60,058 nt of DNA. It comes from an uncultured Prevotella sp. (GTDB taxonomy: Bacteria; Bacteroidota; Bacteroidia; Bacteroidales; Bacteroidaceae). The first letter of the stretch is position 1. Each line of letters opens with the position of its first letter. The stretch is from assembly GCA_946998295.1 (NCBI GenBank), contig CAMPYS010000008.1, positions 1 to 60,058 of the forward strand. Reading direction: 5' to 3'. The translations under genes were made by a program, and so were the position numbers. The notes under the pieces were generated by a model. It did no database searches, had not been told where the DNA came from, and saw nothing but the letters and a program-made list of their open reading frames with translations. This document shows positions 42,678 through 51,593 of the stretch, piece by piece.

Positions 42678-42716
42678 ATCCCTTCCTATGGTATAAATAT
42701 TACCATAAGAAGGGAT
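42678..42716 (-). terminator. Intercistronic hairpin between TPR genes
   Basis: ATCCCTTC (42678-42685) pairs with GAAGGGAT (42709-42716), and TATGGTA (42687-42693) with TACCATA (42701-42707), leaving one mismatch and a 7-base loop. The T-run is weak, so it is more likely an attenuator or mRNA-processing or stabilising element than a full terminator. Confidence 0.55.
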
Positions 42717-42734
42717 ATAAATTATAATTTACTA

Positions 42735-44000
42735 TTATTCTACTATAACACCTGCATCTGCTGCAGCTGCTTGTGTTTCAGGAGCCTTTGGTCCATTAAC
42801 AAAATAATAGCATCCGTAAAGTGGATATGCCCATAGAGTTTTATTCTCCTTCAAAATATCTAATTTCTTAGCTTCAAGTAAATATTTCATAGCTTCTTTA
42901 TAAACAACTTCGAATTGTTCACGTGCAGCTTTACTTAAAATACCTTTAACTTGTGCTATTCTATCTTGTGCTTTATAGAAAAGACATTGACCAATAGAAG
43001 CATTTACTATTATTTTAGCATTTTCGTCTGGTGCCACTTCTAATGCCTTCTTCATTAAGTCAGCAGCCACAGAGTAGTTTTTACGTACACTCTCAAAGTT
43101 TCCTTTCATTACCAATGCCACATAAGATTTAGGATCTTGAGTTAGTTTTTCATCTATTAATTTTTCTGCTTTATTTTTCATTCCTAAAGAAGAATAAATA
43201 GATATAAGCGAGCTGAATACTGACTCATTTGTATTATCTTTTGCATACATATCACTTAGTTTTTCAGAATAAGCGATAGAGTCTGTATGTGTCTTCAATT
43301 GTGAACCTAAGATAGCAAGATATAGTTGTTTTGCTTCTTTAGCTCTGTTAGGATTATTGAGAGCATAGCTCACATATTTTTCTGCTTTTTTATACTCTTT
43401 ATTTTGGAAAGCATAAAATGCAGCAAAATAAGCTATCTCATTTAAGTTTTGATCTTTAGACTTATCAAATGATGCAAAAATAGGATCATCAGCTGTATCT
43501 ACATAACGTGATAAATATTTATAAGCGTTTACATCATCTTTAGCTGTTTGATAAAATATTCCTCCATTTATTAAATGGTACCGTAAATTATATAAAGGCT
43601 CTATTATATCAGTAAACTTTGTTTTTACCTTACCTTTTGCATTAGGCATATTATCATATTTTATTGTTTCTAATCCTGCATCAAATAATTGTCCAATTGC
43701 TTCGTATAGACCTTTTTCGTCAACTTTTCTTGAAGGTTGATTTCCAAGTTGCTTTTGAGCTTCATTTTCAAGTTGTATCCCTTGTTCATAAGTAACTTTT
43801 TTCAAAGCTAACTCATATAATTTATGATATGCTTTAGCTTTCTCTGCATTATCTTTAAGTTGATCTAAAGTAGATTGTAAAAGTTGTGAAGCTTCAGCAT
43901 AGTTAGTAGCTTTTAAGATAGCTTTCAAAGGTGAACTATCACCTGCAAATGCAGCAGATGTACTTAGTACTATCAATACTGCCATTATTAACTTTTTCAT
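42735..44000 (-). CDS. TPR-repeat secreted protein (first paralogue)
   Basis: A 421-residue protein with a signal peptide (MKKLIMAVLIVLSTSAAFAG) and several TPR-like repeats: EYKKAEKYVSYALNNPNRA, GMKNKAEKLIDEKLTQDPKS and NYSVAADLMKKALEVAPDEN. The C-terminus carries LWAYPLYGCYYFV, the motif common to the three TPR genes. It would be periplasmic or membrane-attached and act as a scaffold. It lies 33 bp after gyrA in the same direction. Confidence 0.8.
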   Translation of the reverse strand: MKKLIMAVLIVLSTSAAFAGDSSPLKAILKATNYAEASQLLQSTLDQLKDNAEKAKAYHKLYELALKKVTYEQGIQLENEAQKQLGNQPSRKVDEKGLYEAIGQLFDAGLETIKYDNMPNAKGKVKTKFTDIIEPLYNLRYHLINGGIFYQTAKDDVNAYKYLSRYVDTADDPIFASFDKSKDQNLNEIAYFAAFYAFQNKEYKKAEKYVSYALNNPNRAKEAKQLYLAILGSQLKTHTDSIAYSEKLSDMYAKDNTNESVFSSLISIYSSLGMKNKAEKLIDEKLTQDPKSYVALVMKGNFESVRKNYSVAADLMKKALEVAPDENAKIIVNASIGQCLFYKAQDRIAQVKGILSKAAREQFEVVYKEAMKYLLEAKKLDILKENKTLWAYPLYGCYYFVNGPKAPETQAAAADAGVIVE

Positions 44001-44033
44001 AATTAGTTATATTAAATTATTTATAAAATATTT

Positions 44034-46535
44034 CTATTGTTTTTCTATTTTATCAACTTCTGTAGTTTCAAGGTTTGCAGCCGTAACCTTACAAACAGAG
44101 GCTATAATATCATTTTTCTTTGAAAGATTTATAAGCCTAACTCCTTGTGTAGCACGACCCATAATACGGCATTCTGAAACAGCAAGCCTTATTACTATAC
44201 CGCTCTGATTTATTATCATTAAATCATTTTCATCTGTAACGTTCTTTATAGCAACAAGTTTACCTGTCTTTTCTGTAATTTGAATTGTTTTAACACCTTT
44301 ACCACCACGATTTGTCAGTCTATAGTCTTTTATTAAAGAACGTTTACCATATCCTTCGTCTGAGACAACCATTACCGTTTCTGTTTGTGGATCATTAACT
44401 ACTATCATTCCTATAACACTATCCTCATTATCATCATCAAGTGTCATCGCTTTCACTCCTGTGGAAACGCGTCCCATAGTACGAACAACATTCTCATGAA
44501 ATCTACAAGCACGTCCATTTTTATTGGCTATTATCAGTTCGTTATTACCATTAGTTAAACGTACATCAACAACCTCATCTCCTTTGTTTATATTAATTGC
44601 AATAACTCCATTTGTACGCGGTTTAGAATATGCCTGTAAAGATGTTTTCTTTATTAATCCATTTTTAGTTACAAACACTACATAGTGGGTATTTATAAAT
44701 TCTTCATCATGTACTCCTTTTATTCTGAGAAAAGCATTAACGCTATCATCAGGATCAAGAGGTAACATATTTTGAATAGCTCTACCTTTTGATGTTTTTT
44801 CTCCTTCTGGGATATCATAACACTTCATCCAATAACAACGTCCTTTCTTTGTAAAGAACAACATAGTTTGATGCATTGTTGCTGGATAAATAAATTCTGT
44901 AAAATCTTTATCACGTGTACGAGCGCCCTTAGATCCTACTCCTCCTCTTGCTTGTTCTTTAAAATCTGTTAGAGGTGTACGTTTTATATATCCAAGATGA
45001 CTTATTGTTATTACAACTGGATCATTTGGATAAAAGTCTTCAGCATTAAATTCGTGTTCATCAGGTATTATTTTTGTGCGTCGCTCATCACCATATTTTT
45101 CTTTTACTTCTTTTATATCATTCTTCATTACCTCCTTACATTTTTCTGGATTATTGAGAATTTCTTGTAGGTCATCAATTATCCTCATAACGTCTTCGTA
45201 TTCAGTATGTAATTGGTCTATTCGTAACCCTGTTAACTGTGAAAGACGCATATCTACAATTGCTTTAGATTGTAAGTCATCAAGTTTGAAATGTTTTTCT
45301 AAATTTAACTGTGCTTCAGCAGGAGTTTTACTTGCTCGTATAATTTTAACAACCTCATCTATATTATCACAGGCTATTATTAATCCTTTAAGTATATGAG
45401 CACGTTCTTTATTTTTAGCTAATTCGAATTTAGTTCTCCTTATAGTCACCTCGTGTCTATGTTCTACAAAGTATTTTATACAGTCTTTTAAATTCAATAG
45501 TTTTGGTCTACCTTTCACTAAAGCAATATTATTAACTGAAAATGAGCTTTGTAAAGCAGTCATCTTAAAGAGTTTATTTAGAATAATATTAGGATTAGCA
45601 TCCCTTTTAATATCCACAACTATACGCATCCCTTGTCGTCCTGTTTCATCATTAACGTTAGAAATGCCTTCAAGTCTACCTTCTTTTACTAATTCTGCAA
45701 TATATTCTATAAGTTGTTGTTTATTTACACCATAAGGTATTTCTGTAATAATTATTTTGTCATGAGTATCAGAACTCTCTATTTCTGCCTTTGCTCTCAT
45801 AACAACACGACCACGCCCTGTTTCATAAGCATCTTTTACACCCTGAAGACCATATATATAAGCACCTGTTGGAAAGTCTGGAGCTGGGATATAGTGCATT
45901 AACTCATCAACAGTTATTTCAGGATTATCAATATAAGCACAACAACCATCAATAACCTCATTTAAATTATGTGTAGGCATATTTGTAGCCATACCAACAG
46001 CAATACCATTACCTCCATTTACTAAAAGATTAGGTATTCGTGTAGGCATTACAGAAGGCTCTTTGAGGGTGTCATCAAAGTTATTGACCATATCAATTGT
46101 ATCCTTGTCAATATCGTCCATAATATGTTCTCCCATCTTAGAGAGTCTACATTCTGTATAACGCATGGCTGCAGGAGAATCTCCATCAACAGAGCCAAAG
46201 TTACCTTGTCCATCTACAAGTTTGTAACGCATGTTCCACTCTTGCCCCATACGAACTAAAGCACCATAAACAGAAGAATCACCATGTGGATGATATTTTC
46301 CTAAAACTTCACCTACAACACGAGCACACTTTTTATATGGCTGATTGCTAAAGTTTCCTATACCTCTCATACCAAATAAAATGCGGCGATGAACAGGTTT
46401 AAAACCATCACGAACATCAGGAAGAGCACGGGCTACTATAACTGACATAGAATAGTCAATATAGGAGCTTTTCATCTCTTCTTCTATATTAATTCTTAAA
46501 ATACGGTCTTGATCAATTGTCTGACTTTCATCCAT
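44034..46535 (-). CDS. gyrA: DNA gyrase subunit A
   Basis: An 833-residue type II topoisomerase subunit. The breakage-reunion domain has catalytic Tyr126 in AAMRYTECR, the quinolone region KYHPHGDSSVYGALVRMGQ (80-98) and the GRQGMR segment. The six-bladed C-terminal domain includes the GyrA-box motif QARGGVGSKGARTRD, which separates it from ParC. Ser87 corresponds to E. coli Ser83, but Gly91 stands at the E. coli Asp87 position. It heads the cluster gyrA, three TPR genes and a helicase, with a -7 box about 135 bp upstream. Confidence 0.97.
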   Translation of the reverse strand: MDESQTIDQDRILRINIEEEMKSSYIDYSMSVIVARALPDVRDGFKPVHRRILFGMRGIGNFSNQPYKKCARVVGEVLGKYHPHGDSSVYGALVRMGQEWNMRYKLVDGQGNFGSVDGDSPAAMRYTECRLSKMGEHIMDDIDKDTIDMVNNFDDTLKEPSVMPTRIPNLLVNGGNGIAVGMATNMPTHNLNEVIDGCCAYIDNPEITVDELMHYIPAPDFPTGAYIYGLQGVKDAYETGRGRVVMRAKAEIESSDTHDKIIITEIPYGVNKQQLIEYIAELVKEGRLEGISNVNDETGRQGMRIVVDIKRDANPNIILNKLFKMTALQSSFSVNNIALVKGRPKLLNLKDCIKYFVEHRHEVTIRRTKFELAKNKERAHILKGLIIACDNIDEVVKIIRASKTPAEAQLNLEKHFKLDDLQSKAIVDMRLSQLTGLRIDQLHTEYEDVMRIIDDLQEILNNPEKCKEVMKNDIKEVKEKYGDERRTKIIPDEHEFNAEDFYPNDPVVITISHLGYIKRTPLTDFKEQARGGVGSKGARTRDKDFTEFIYPATMHQTMLFFTKKGRCYWMKCYDIPEGEKTSKGRAIQNMLPLDPDDSVNAFLRIKGVHDEEFINTHYVVFVTKNGLIKKTSLQAYSKPRTNGVIAININKGDEVVDVRLTNGNNELIIANKNGRACRFHENVVRTMGRVSTGVKAMTLDDDNEDSVIGMIVVNDPQTETVMVVSDEGYGKRSLIKDYRLTNRGGKGVKTIQITEKTGKLVAIKNVTDENDLMIINQSGIVIRLAVSECRIMGRATQGVRLINLSKKNDIIASVCKVTAANLETTEVDKIEKQ

Positions 46536-46668
46536 TATTATTTATTATATTATTTATTATTTCACATACTCTTATTAACTTGCTAACATAAAACTGAGTA
46601 AAAAGCCTTATAATGCCGTTTATTTTCATTTTAAACAGTTTTACAGCCTATTTTTAGCGGTAAAGGTA

Positions 46669-46676
46669 CAAAAATA
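46669..46676 (-). promoter_or_regulatory. -7 box of gyrA
   Basis: TATTTTTG on the minus strand, about 135 bp before the gyrA ATG, matches TAnnTTTG. No clear -33 box is visible. This is the best candidate in the 256-bp intergenic region. Confidence 0.35.
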
Positions 46677-46791
46677 AATGTAACTTATCTTATAAAAATA
46701 CTTTAGAATGCTAAATTTAAGATTTATTATAATGAAGAATTACTTGGGTTATCTTTAAGTGAATATGCTTTTATTTTATAAATTAATTATT

Positions 46792-47766
46792 TTATTTCTG
46801 TCGCTTCATCATTTCTTCAATATATGTTTCTAATGGAAGTTTTCTATTTATAGGAACATTTACCTTTGCAAGATATTTTTGACCCTCTTTATAGTAGTAG
46901 TCTATCATATATTTTGCAAATTCATTTACGCCTATTTCGTCATATATACTCCTTATTACAGCTATCTTCTCAGCATGATTAAATTTTTTTTTATTTATCC
47001 ATTTATTAAGTTCTGCAAGTTGATTACTATTAGCTTTTTCAAAAGCAGTAATAAGCATATATGTTTTTTTATTAGATATAATATCTCCACCTATCTTTTT
47101 TCCAAAAACCTTTGGATCCCCATATACATCTAAATAATCATCTTGTAGCTGAAAAGCTATACCTATTTGTTCTCCAAACTTATATAAGTTTTCAGCATCT
47201 TCGTCTGTTGCATTAGCTAATATTGCTCCTATTTTCATTGCACATGCAAGAAGAACACTAGTTTTTAAGCGAATCATATTTATATATTCGTCTACTGTAA
47301 CATCTGTACGATTTTCAAATTCCATGTCATATTGCTGTCCTTCGCCTATTTCTAGAGCTGTATCAGTAAATAAATTTAAACATTTAGATAGATGTTTTTG
47401 GCTACAATTGATTAAAAACTTATAAGCCAAAACAAGCATAGAGTCTCCAGAAAGAATGGCTTGATTAGCATTCCATTTAGTATGAACCGTTGGTTTACCA
47501 CGTCTTATAGGTGCTTCATCCATCAAGTCGTCATGCAGTAAAGTATAGTTATGATATGTTTCTATTGCACAAGCAGTAGACATAATTTTTTCAGCATCAT
47601 CTTTATAAAGATTATAACTAAGGAGCATAAGTATAGGGCGAATACGTTTACCTCCAATATTTAATACATATTTTATAGGTATATAAAGACTTTGAGGTTT
47701 ACGTGTGTACGAAATTTTATTTATATATCTATTAACCTTTTTCAAAAAATAATCTGCTGTGTGCAT
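46792..47766 (-). CDS. Polyprenyl synthetase (short-chain isoprenyl diphosphate synthase)
   Basis: A 324-residue trans-prenyltransferase that condenses isopentenyl diphosphate to form farnesyl- or geranylgeranyl-type chains. The two aspartate-rich motifs are LLHDDLMDE (Asp79-Asp80-x-x-Asp83, first) and LQDDYLDVYG (second). GGKRIRPIL near residue 38 binds substrate. Product chain length cannot be predicted surely. It lies 55 bp downstream of the TonB-like gene and probably shares its transcript. It may supply precursors for quinones or undecaprenol, starting from the pathway that includes ispE. Confidence 0.92.
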   Translation of the reverse strand: MHTADYFLKKVNRYINKISYTRKPQSLYIPIKYVLNIGGKRIRPILMLLSYNLYKDDAEKIMSTACAIETYHNYTLLHDDLMDEAPIRRGKPTVHTKWNANQAILSGDSMLVLAYKFLINCSQKHLSKCLNLFTDTALEIGEGQQYDMEFENRTDVTVDEYINMIRLKTSVLLACAMKIGAILANATDEDAENLYKFGEQIGIAFQLQDDYLDVYGDPKVFGKKIGGDIISNKKTYMLITAFEKANSNQLAELNKWINKKKFNHAEKIAVIRSIYDEIGVNEFAKYMIDYYYKEGQKYLAKVNVPINRKLPLETYIEEMMKRQK

Positions 47767-47821
47767 ATCTAAATAGATTTAAAAGTTTATACTAATAATA
47801 TTATTTTTTTATATAAAATAT

Positions 47822-48616
47822 CTACAGCTGAAATTCTATTGGTATATCAATTATGGATTTACATGGCTGATTCTTGTCTTTTCCAGATTTCCATCTTCCC
47901 ATTTTTCTAACCACTTTAAGAATTTCACTATCAAATTCAAAATTTTTTGGGGTTTTTATTCTTATATTTTCAACAGAGCCATCAATATTTATAATAAACG
48001 TAACTATCAAACTACAAGTTTTAAGATTTTCTTTAGCAGATTTTGGATATTTTATATTTTTAGTTAACCAAACCATAAAATCACTCCATCCTCCTGGTGG
48101 AGTTGGTGCTTGAGCTAAAAGTTTTTTATGAATTTTATCATCTATACGCTCTATTTTTTTGTCAGATTTATCATCTGTAAACTTATTCAATTCCTTTTTA
48201 GCAATATCATCTACAGCTTTTGTAAAATTAGGTATATCTGATTTACTATTTACTATTATTGGAATATCTGTCATTCTTGGTGCTGCTGTACGTGGATCAT
48301 TTGTTTTTAACGATCCTACATCATGTGGTGTAACTTTATTTGGAGAATCACTTCTTTTTACTCGTAATCTATCGTTTGTAGTAGGTTTATCCTTATTTAA
48401 ATCTTTTGCAATATCTTGTTGGTCTATTGCTGGTATCATATCTTCCTTTAGTATTAAATCTTTTTTTATATTAATTTTATCATTATTATCATCAATAGAT
48501 GAAGAAGAAAATTCCATTGCAACATAAAAAATAGATATTGCAACTATAATTCCAATAGTAAAACCAATCCAACGTCTACTATCTAGATCTGCTTGCTGTG
48601 TTTTCTTTATTTCCAA
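47822..48616 (-). CDS. TonB-family energy-transducing protein
   Basis: A 264-residue protein: short cytoplasmic start (EIKKTQQADLDSRRW), one transmembrane helix (about 18-35, IGFTIGIIVAISIFYVAM), a long charged periplasmic linker, and a C-terminal TonB domain (about 180-264, PPGGWSDFMVWLTKNIKYP and SIIDIPIEFQL). It would couple inner-membrane energy to outer-membrane receptors. I start it at TTG 48616: homologues begin MEIKK-like, and a -7 box lies just upstream at 48647-48640, whereas the longer ATG 48709 would overlap the divergent porQ gene and sit upstream of that promoter. Confidence 0.8.
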   Translation of the reverse strand: MEIKKTQQADLDSRRWIGFTIGIIVAISIFYVAMEFSSSSIDDNNDKINIKKDLILKEDMIPAIDQQDIAKDLNKDKPTTNDRLRVKRSDSPNKVTPHDVGSLKTNDPRTAAPRMTDIPIIVNSKSDIPNFTKAVDDIAKKELNKFTDDKSDKKIERIDDKIHKKLLAQAPTPPGGWSDFMVWLTKNIKYPKSAKENLKTCSLIVTFIINIDGSVENIRIKTPKNFEFDSEILKVVRKMGRWKSGKDKNQPCKSIIDIPIEFQL

Positions 48617-48639
48617 TACAAGATTAAATATTTTATATA

Positions 48640-48647
48640 CAAAAGTA
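48640..48647 (-). promoter_or_regulatory. -7 box of the TonB-polyprenyl synthase pair
   Basis: TACTTTTG on the minus strand fits TAnnTTTG, with transcription near 48633 and about 17 bases of leader before the TTG start at 48616. Confidence 0.5.
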
Positions 48648-48669
48648 ATAAGATATTTGGGAAAAAGTG

Positions 48670-48677
48670 TATCTTTG
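48670..48677 (+). promoter_or_regulatory. -7 box of porQ
   Basis: TATCTTTG matches TAnnTTTG 22 bp before the porQ ATG (48700). It is back-to-back with the minus-strand -7 box at 48640-48647, so the two divergent genes share about 80 bp of control region. Confidence 0.5.
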
Positions 48678-48699
48678 TTGATATTTTTAAGATTAATGC

Positions 48700-49695
48700 A
48701 TGAAAACAAATTACTTATATACAGTGTTTATCAACCATATTTCAAAAATAAAATATTTATTGTTATATTTTATTTTTTATCATATTTTAGTACCACCTTT
48801 AATGGCTCAAGAGGCTCAATATCAATATAATTTTCTTAAATTACCAATAAGTGCTAAAGTTGCAGCATTAGGTGGTGAAAATATTTCAACAATAGAAGAT
48901 GATCAAACACTTATGTTTGCTAATCCAGCATTAGCAGTTACTAATAATAATTTTTACATAGGACTTAATTATATGAATTATATGCAGGGATGCAATTTTA
49001 TGGGTATCTCTGCATATAAGTCTATAGAAAAAAAAATATCTATAGGAGGTGGTATACAGTATATGGACTATGGAAAACTAAAACGAACAGATCATCATAA
49101 TAATAATCTTGGAATTTTCAGAGCAAAAGATATTGCTATACAAGGCATACTAGCATACAAACTTTATGAAAATATTGTTGGCGGTATAACAACAAAGTTT
49201 ATTACATCGTATATAGATTCGTATAATAGTATAGCAATAGGCGTAGATATTGGTATAAATTATTATAATCCTGAAAAACGTATTTCTATATCAGCAGTTG
49301 CTAAAAATTTAGGTGGAGAGATTAAAGCATACCATAGCATATTTGGAAAAATGCCTATTGATATGCAATTAGGTATAACCAAACAATTAGAGGGGCTTCC
49401 ATTACAACTTTCATTAACAGTCTCTGACCTAACACATTTTAACTATAAATTTATAAACCATATCACCTTAGGTAGTGAACTTATACTTTCTAAAAGTATT
49501 TGGGTAGGTGCTGGATATAATTTTCGTAAAGCCAATGAAATGAAATTAGGACGTGGTGATACTGAAAGTTCACATGGTGCAGGATTTAGTGTAGGTGCAG
49601 GCTTTAACCTTGAACAAATAAAATTAGATATTGCATACGCTAAATATCATGCAACAAGTAATTCTATAGTTATCAACTTTATATATAATATTTAA
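48700..49695 (+). CDS. porQ: Type IX secretion system protein PorQ
   Basis: A 331-residue outer-membrane beta-barrel protein with an N-terminal signal (about 1-36, a hydrophobic LLLYFIFYHILVPPLMAQ). The opening QYNFLKLPISAKVAALGGENIS and TLMFANPALAV are typical of PorQ. In Porphyromonas PorQ belongs to the attachment complex that processes and anchors type IX cargo through A-LPS. Other secretion genes are not in the window. It is divergent from the TonB-like gene. Confidence 0.88.
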   Translation: MKTNYLYTVFINHISKIKYLLLYFIFYHILVPPLMAQEAQYQYNFLKLPISAKVAALGGENISTIEDDQTLMFANPALAVTNNNFYIGLNYMNYMQGCNFMGISAYKSIEKKISIGGGIQYMDYGKLKRTDHHNNNLGIFRAKDIAIQGILAYKLYENIVGGITTKFITSYIDSYNSIAIGVDIGINYYNPEKRISISAVAKNLGGEIKAYHSIFGKMPIDMQLGITKQLEGLPLQLSLTVSDLTHFNYKFINHITLGSELILSKSIWVGAGYNFRKANEMKLGRGDTESSHGAGFSVGAGFNLEQIKLDIAYAKYHATSNSIVINFIYNI

Positions 49696-49796
49696 ATTAA
49701 AATATTATTATCAGAAAAGCGTCAATATATATCTAAAAATTTATTATAACAAATTAAATATACTAATTTTGCAATAAATAATACAAATAAAGAAAA

Positions 49797-50117
49797 ATGA
49801 AAGATTACAATCAACAGTATCAAGATGGTCTACAAATAGATATTAGCCCAGTAGAAGCTAAAGGAGTATACTCTAATATTCAAGTAATATCACATTCAGC
49901 AACAGAGTTTGTTTTTGATTTTATTTCAATGCTACCTGGTTTAGAAAAGGCACAAGTTGCAAGTAGAGTAATTGTTGCCCCAGCACATGCAAAAAATCTT
50001 TTAGACATTCTTCAAGAAAATATTCTAAAATATGAGCAGGAATATGGAAGAATAGAAATGCCAAAACAAGAACCACGTACAGCTACACCATTTGGAAATA
50101 TAAAAAACGAAGCATAA
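49797..50117 (+). CDS. DUF3467 family protein
   Basis: A 106-residue cytosolic protein of DUF3467: QDGLQIDISPVEAKGVYSN, VISHSATEFVFDFISMLPG and SRVIVAPAHAKNLLDILQENI are the conserved stretches. Function is unknown. A -7 box (TAATTTTG, 49764-49771) lies 25 bp upstream. It starts a series of same-strand genes and lies 3 bp before the glycosyltransferase. Confidence 0.9.
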   Translation: MKDYNQQYQDGLQIDISPVEAKGVYSNIQVISHSATEFVFDFISMLPGLEKAQVASRVIVAPAHAKNLLDILQENILKYEQEYGRIEMPKQEPRTATPFGNIKNEA

Positions 50118-50120
50118 AAT

Positions 50121-51590
50121 ATGATAGATTGCTACGTACCATACACTTCACAAGGCTGTAATAAAAAACTTATTGCTCAATTATTAAATAATAGCTATAT
50201 AGACAAAGTACATTTACTTGTTTCTAATAAATTTACAATAAATGACGACATACCTAATGATGTTAATATCATAACTATTGATTATTTATTTTCTACAAAA
50301 ACAATAAAAAATATTGCAAAAACTATAGAAAATAATTATTCAATACTATGTTTAAATAATAGGATCTTATCTTTTAATTATCAAGCTATTAATAGATTAT
50401 ATTATATTATTAAATCAACTGATTCTGCTATAGTTTATTCAGATAAGTTTACAGATAAAAATGGTAATATAAGTTACCATCCAGTAACAGATTATCAAGA
50501 AGGAAGCCTACGAGATGATTTTGATTTTGGCTCATTAGTTATAATTAATAATAGACATCTAAAATCATATTTAAAAGAGGCTATCGCAACCAATTATAAA
50601 TATGCAGGATGGTATGATTTACGTTTATACCTAAGTAGAAAAGGAAATATATTCCATATAAATGAACCTCTATATATAGATATAGAATATGATTTAAGAT
50701 TAAGTGGTGAAAAACAATTTGATTATGTAAATCCTCAAAACCGAGATGTGCAAATAGAAATGGAAGAGATTGTTACATCTCATCTTAAAAACATTGGAGC
50801 TATAATAACTAACAATAATCATACTTGTCTTGATTTAAATAAAAATAATAATTTTGAAGTTGAAGCATCTGTTATAATACCAGTATTTAATCGTGAAAAA
50901 ACTATAGAGCAAGCTGTAATTTCCGCCTTAGAGCAGAAGACTACTTTCAGTTTTAATATTATAGTAGTCGATAATCATTCAACAGATAGAACTACAGAAA
51001 AATTAGTTGAATTAAGCAAAAAACATAATAAAATAAAACATCTAATCCCAAAAGAAAATAATCTTGGTATTGGAGGCTGTTGGAACTATGCTATAAATAA
51101 TAACGAGTGTGGAAAATTTGCAGTACAACTTGATAGCGATGACCTTTACTCCTCCACATCTACTCTTCAGAAAATAATAGACTCTTTTTATGAACAGCAT
51201 GCAGCTATGATAATTGGCTCTTATCGTATGTGCAATTTCAATTTAGAAACACTTTCACCAGGTTTAATAACACATAACGAGTGGACCGATAAAAATGGTC
51301 CTAATAATGCGTTAAGAATAAATGGTTTAGGTGCTCCGCGTGCTTTCTACACACCAATAGCACGAAATATACAATTCCCAAATACAAGTTATGGAGAAGA
51401 TTATGCAATTGGATTGGCTATATGTAGGGAATATAAGATAGGACGTATATATGATGAGCTTTATTTATGTAGAAGATGGAATGGAAATAGCGATGCAGCC
51501 CTTAGTGTGGATAAGATAAACAAAAATAATATATATAAAGATCGTATAAGAACTATTGAACTAATAGCTCGCAAAGCTATAAACAAATAA
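50121..51590 (+). CDS. Family 2 glycosyltransferase with extra N-terminal domain
   Basis: A 489-residue cytosolic enzyme. The second half (about 252-489) is a GT-A/family 2 domain: EASVIIPVFNREKTIEQAVI, VVDNHSTDRT and the metal-binding VQLDSDDLY. The first 250 residues also look like a divergent GT-A-like fold (SIVYSDKFTDKNGNISYHPV), so the protein may hold two transferase-like domains, one perhaps inactive. No transmembrane helix. It precedes a nucleotide-phosphorylase-like DUF4922 gene by 3 bp, pointing to glycan or sugar-nucleotide work. Sugar unknown. Confidence 0.85.
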   Translation: MIDCYVPYTSQGCNKKLIAQLLNNSYIDKVHLLVSNKFTINDDIPNDVNIITIDYLFSTKTIKNIAKTIENNYSILCLNNRILSFNYQAINRLYYIIKSTDSAIVYSDKFTDKNGNISYHPVTDYQEGSLRDDFDFGSLVIINNRHLKSYLKEAIATNYKYAGWYDLRLYLSRKGNIFHINEPLYIDIEYDLRLSGEKQFDYVNPQNRDVQIEMEEIVTSHLKNIGAIITNNNHTCLDLNKNNNFEVEASVIIPVFNREKTIEQAVISALEQKTTFSFNIIVVDNHSTDRTTEKLVELSKKHNKIKHLIPKENNLGIGGCWNYAINNNECGKFAVQLDSDDLYSSTSTLQKIIDSFYEQHAAMIIGSYRMCNFNLETLSPGLITHNEWTDKNGPNNALRINGLGAPRAFYTPIARNIQFPNTSYGEDYAIGLAICREYKIGRIYDELYLCRRWNGNSDAALSVDKINKNNIYKDRIRTIELIARKAINK

Positions 51591-51593
51591 ACG

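Noticed and set aside
48617..48709. Longer TonB-like start at ATG 48709
   Set aside because: It overlaps porQ, precedes the likely promoter, and the extra residues do not look like the family N-terminus.
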